DNA of 64,000 nt from Aradus depressus. Its lineage: Eukaryota > Arthropoda > Insecta > Hemiptera > Aradidae. The notes beneath the pieces are model-generated. The model saw nothing but the letters and a program-made list of their open reading frames with translations, was not told the DNA's origin and did not search any database. Positions 62,330 to 64,000 of this stretch are shown here, piece by piece. Positions within the stretch are counted from its first letter, which is position 1. Each line of letters starts with the position of its first letter. Made by a program: the position numbers and the translations under genes. The stretch covers positions 8,775,249 to 8,839,248 of the forward strand of contig OY759223.1 in the NCBI GenBank assembly GCA_963662175.1. The letters are read 5' to 3'.

Positions 62330-63040
62330 TCTGTAGGCTATTCATGGTTATGGGATACTCAGGACCCTGATCTTATTAGCAGGCATAAGAAAAAGATTAT
62401 CGCGGCTCCTTTCTTCAAATCGACTCACAGAGACATTCAGCACATCCTCGAATCAACTATAACCTCACATACAAAGATATTTACGACTACAACGTCTACT
62501 TAAAGCTGAGGACGAACATCGAGAGGACGAGAGTGTTGGCTCAGATACGGCTGTGTAGAGAAAGCCTGGCTAGAGTGACGGTGGGAGGAGTGACCTACCT
62601 CTTCAACAGGGAAGACAGCTGTAGTGTCTGCAACGAAGACCGACCGGACGACATCCACCATTTCTTCATGGAGTGTCCAGCCTTCAGCCATCTAAGAAAA
62701 AAGTACCTGGTAGAAGCACTAAAGAGCCTACAACCTCACAAGACCCTTCTCAACATTACAAACAACCAAAACCTCAATAATATCATACTATACATAGTAA
62801 GGGCGCTAAGAATTAGAGGACATTGAAGTATTTAAATAAAATACCATTTCACTAGAAGTTTTTTCACTATTTTTTTTTTTTTTTAACTTGTTAATTAAGA
62901 TTCTATTACTTTGTATTTTATTATTTTTTATTTTCATTTATTTGTACTTTTTTTTAACTGAATAATCTATATATCAGGCCGAACTCTGAGCCTAAAAGAT
63001 GTATTTCCTAAAGGCTAATAAAGAATTGAATTGAATTTAT
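62330..63040 (+). mobile_element. LINE ORF2 C-terminus and 3' UTR with (GAATT)n tail
   Basis: The frame encodes Val-Leu-Ala-Gln-Ile-Arg-Leu-Cys, then Cys-Ser-Val-Cys-Asn-Glu-Asp ... His-His-Phe-Phe-Met-Glu-Cys-Pro-Ala-Phe, a C-terminal zinc knuckle, ending at the stop near 62824. The 3' UTR ends with ggctaataaagaattgaatt, the same end as 14260-14297. Confidence 0.85.
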
Positions 63041-63546
63041 GCGGCTTATTAAGTGCGGAGGACTAGAGGAGACTCAAAACTCAATATATGCCTGCGTAAC
63101 GAATGTATCAACACGAAATTTAGTAAGTTGATTCAAACGTCCCTGAGGAAAACATCTATTAATTTTCAAGCAAATTGGTTGATTGGTTTTAGAGAGAGAG
63201 CGAAATCTTAGTTGATTAATTCGCTCTGGGGAAGTACATTGCAGGTGATTCAGGACTTTTTATTATACTTCTACCTACAATGCAACCTAATCCTGGAACT
63301 GATTGACTACGGACCAGTCGAGGGGGGTTCTTACGGACAAAAGGACTTTCCGAGACCTCACTGGAGTCACAAAAGCAAAAGAAAAACTCCCTTCAATTTT
63401 CCTACTTTGATGAAGTCCCAAGTTCATTTTCCGACCTCAATGGGTAAGAATTCTAGTCACGTGGCCTGGTAACGAATTAAAGAAGCCAATTTTAAAATTG
63501 TCTTATTTTCTCTGCGACCTCAACGAAATTTATTTTATTTTCTTTG
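63041..63546. other. HP repeat (63060-63260) and unassigned DNA
   Basis: 63235-63255 carries gtacattgcaggtgattcag. 63260-63540 has no recognised content. Confidence 0.45.
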
Positions 63547-63782
63547 TCAAAACAAATGAAAACTGTTCTTAGGGGGTCGTCCATCAATTTCATAACTCTT
63601 AAGGGAAGGGGGGGGGGGGGGGGGGGGGGGGAGGGAAACGGGGTCAGGAAAGATAGAAAATTGCATTTTCTTCTCATTATGAATTCTAAAAGCCAAAACA
63701 GGTTTTTGATACTACAGTGTTCATGTGCACACAGCACTAGATGAATGATATACCACTGAGGATGGCTCAATAATGTCTCTTT
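63547..63782 (+). repeat. Dispersed repeat with gtcgtccat motif, copy 2
   Basis: Homologous to 61606-61822; it contains a G homopolymer of about 25 bp at 63607-63631. Confidence 0.8.
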
Positions 63783-63884
63783 TTTTTATTCAATATATTT
63801 CTTCCTACGTTTTTCTATAATTTAAGAAAAATTATGTTTGTTGGTGATTTTTTCTGTCATTTCTTCGAGAGGAGTCTTCTTTTT

Positions 63885-63960
63885 TCTTTCTTGACAATAT
63901 TTCGAGACGTCGTAGGGACGGGAAAGTGTCCCGATATGAAGACATCTCTGGAAGAAATGC
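63885..63960 (-). ncRNA. Class e hammerhead-like remnant at window edge
   Basis: cttgacaatatttcgagac and the following gtgtcccgatatgaag, gacatctctggaagaaatgc parallels 7219-7345, an inverted pair of class-e ends. The core is degraded. Confidence 0.3.
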
Positions 63961-64000
63961 CGGACAAAATCAACATTTCAACATCCCAGAGAAGTTTAAG

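Noticed and set aside
1..64000. LTR retrotransposons
   Set aside because: I found no paired long terminal repeats with TG...CA ends, primer-binding sites, or protease/integrase motifs.

Overview
This window is gene-poor, repeat-packed nuclear DNA from an animal, most likely an arthropod and probably an insect. The evidence is long introns with canonical GT/AG splice sites, Jockey-, R1- and RTE-like LINE fragments, mariner/pogo/hAT/Harbinger-type DNA transposons, and a tRNA-derived SINE whose 3' tail is a short run of the insect telomere-type pentamer (AACCT, complement of TTAGG-type repeats). I cannot name the species from sequence alone. There is no sign of a bacterial or organellar origin.

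Only one credible host gene is visible. It is a secreted or membrane CUB-EGF protein on the + strand, with three exons at 10647-10820 (signal peptide and start of the CUB domain), 12594-12998 (rest of the CUB domain and start of an EGF module) and 43242-43346 (end of EGF 1, start of EGF 2). All three junctions share one splice phase. Exons 2 and 3 are separated by a 30-kb intron made almost entirely of transposable elements. The gene opens with a 5' UTR piece in exon 1 and must continue past the last exon found, probably beyond the window.

The rest is layered mobile DNA. (1) SINE family A (about 340 bp, A/B-box tRNA head) occurs in about 20 copies; several have clear target-site duplications and some are split by later insertions (hAT-like at 7020-7855, a MITE at 16412-16650). 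(2) LINE relics include an RT fragment with a YADD motif, an RNase H plus C-terminal zinc-finger segment (53760-55238), an R1-like 3' end in three places, two or more Jockey-type C-termini, and an element at 51640-53440 with an open ORF1 but a gutted ORF2. (3) DNA transposons include an internally deleted mariner (43852-44666), two pogo/Tigger-type elements (18513-19181, 59018-59871), a Harbinger-like element inside a Jockey LINE (26970-27693), and several non-autonomous inverted-repeat elements. (4) A very abundant AT-rich repeat (the 'HP repeat') carries a terminal hairpin and a short palindrome near a conserved TACTTCCCC motif and fills much of the intergenic and intronic space.

The most striking signal is a set of about 20 hammerhead-ribozyme-like motifs. 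They fall into at least six sequence classes that share one architecture: CUGANGA, an extra U, stem II (sometimes with a GNRA loop), GAA, then a short self-complementary stem III. Several have a matching stem I. They sit near the ends of repeats that occur as head-to-head inverted pairs, as expected for Penelope-like retroelements, whose hammerheads are known and thought to act as dimers. One locus (39647-40434) is a palindromic pair of one class interrupted by a palindromic pair of another class with a 10-bp target duplication.
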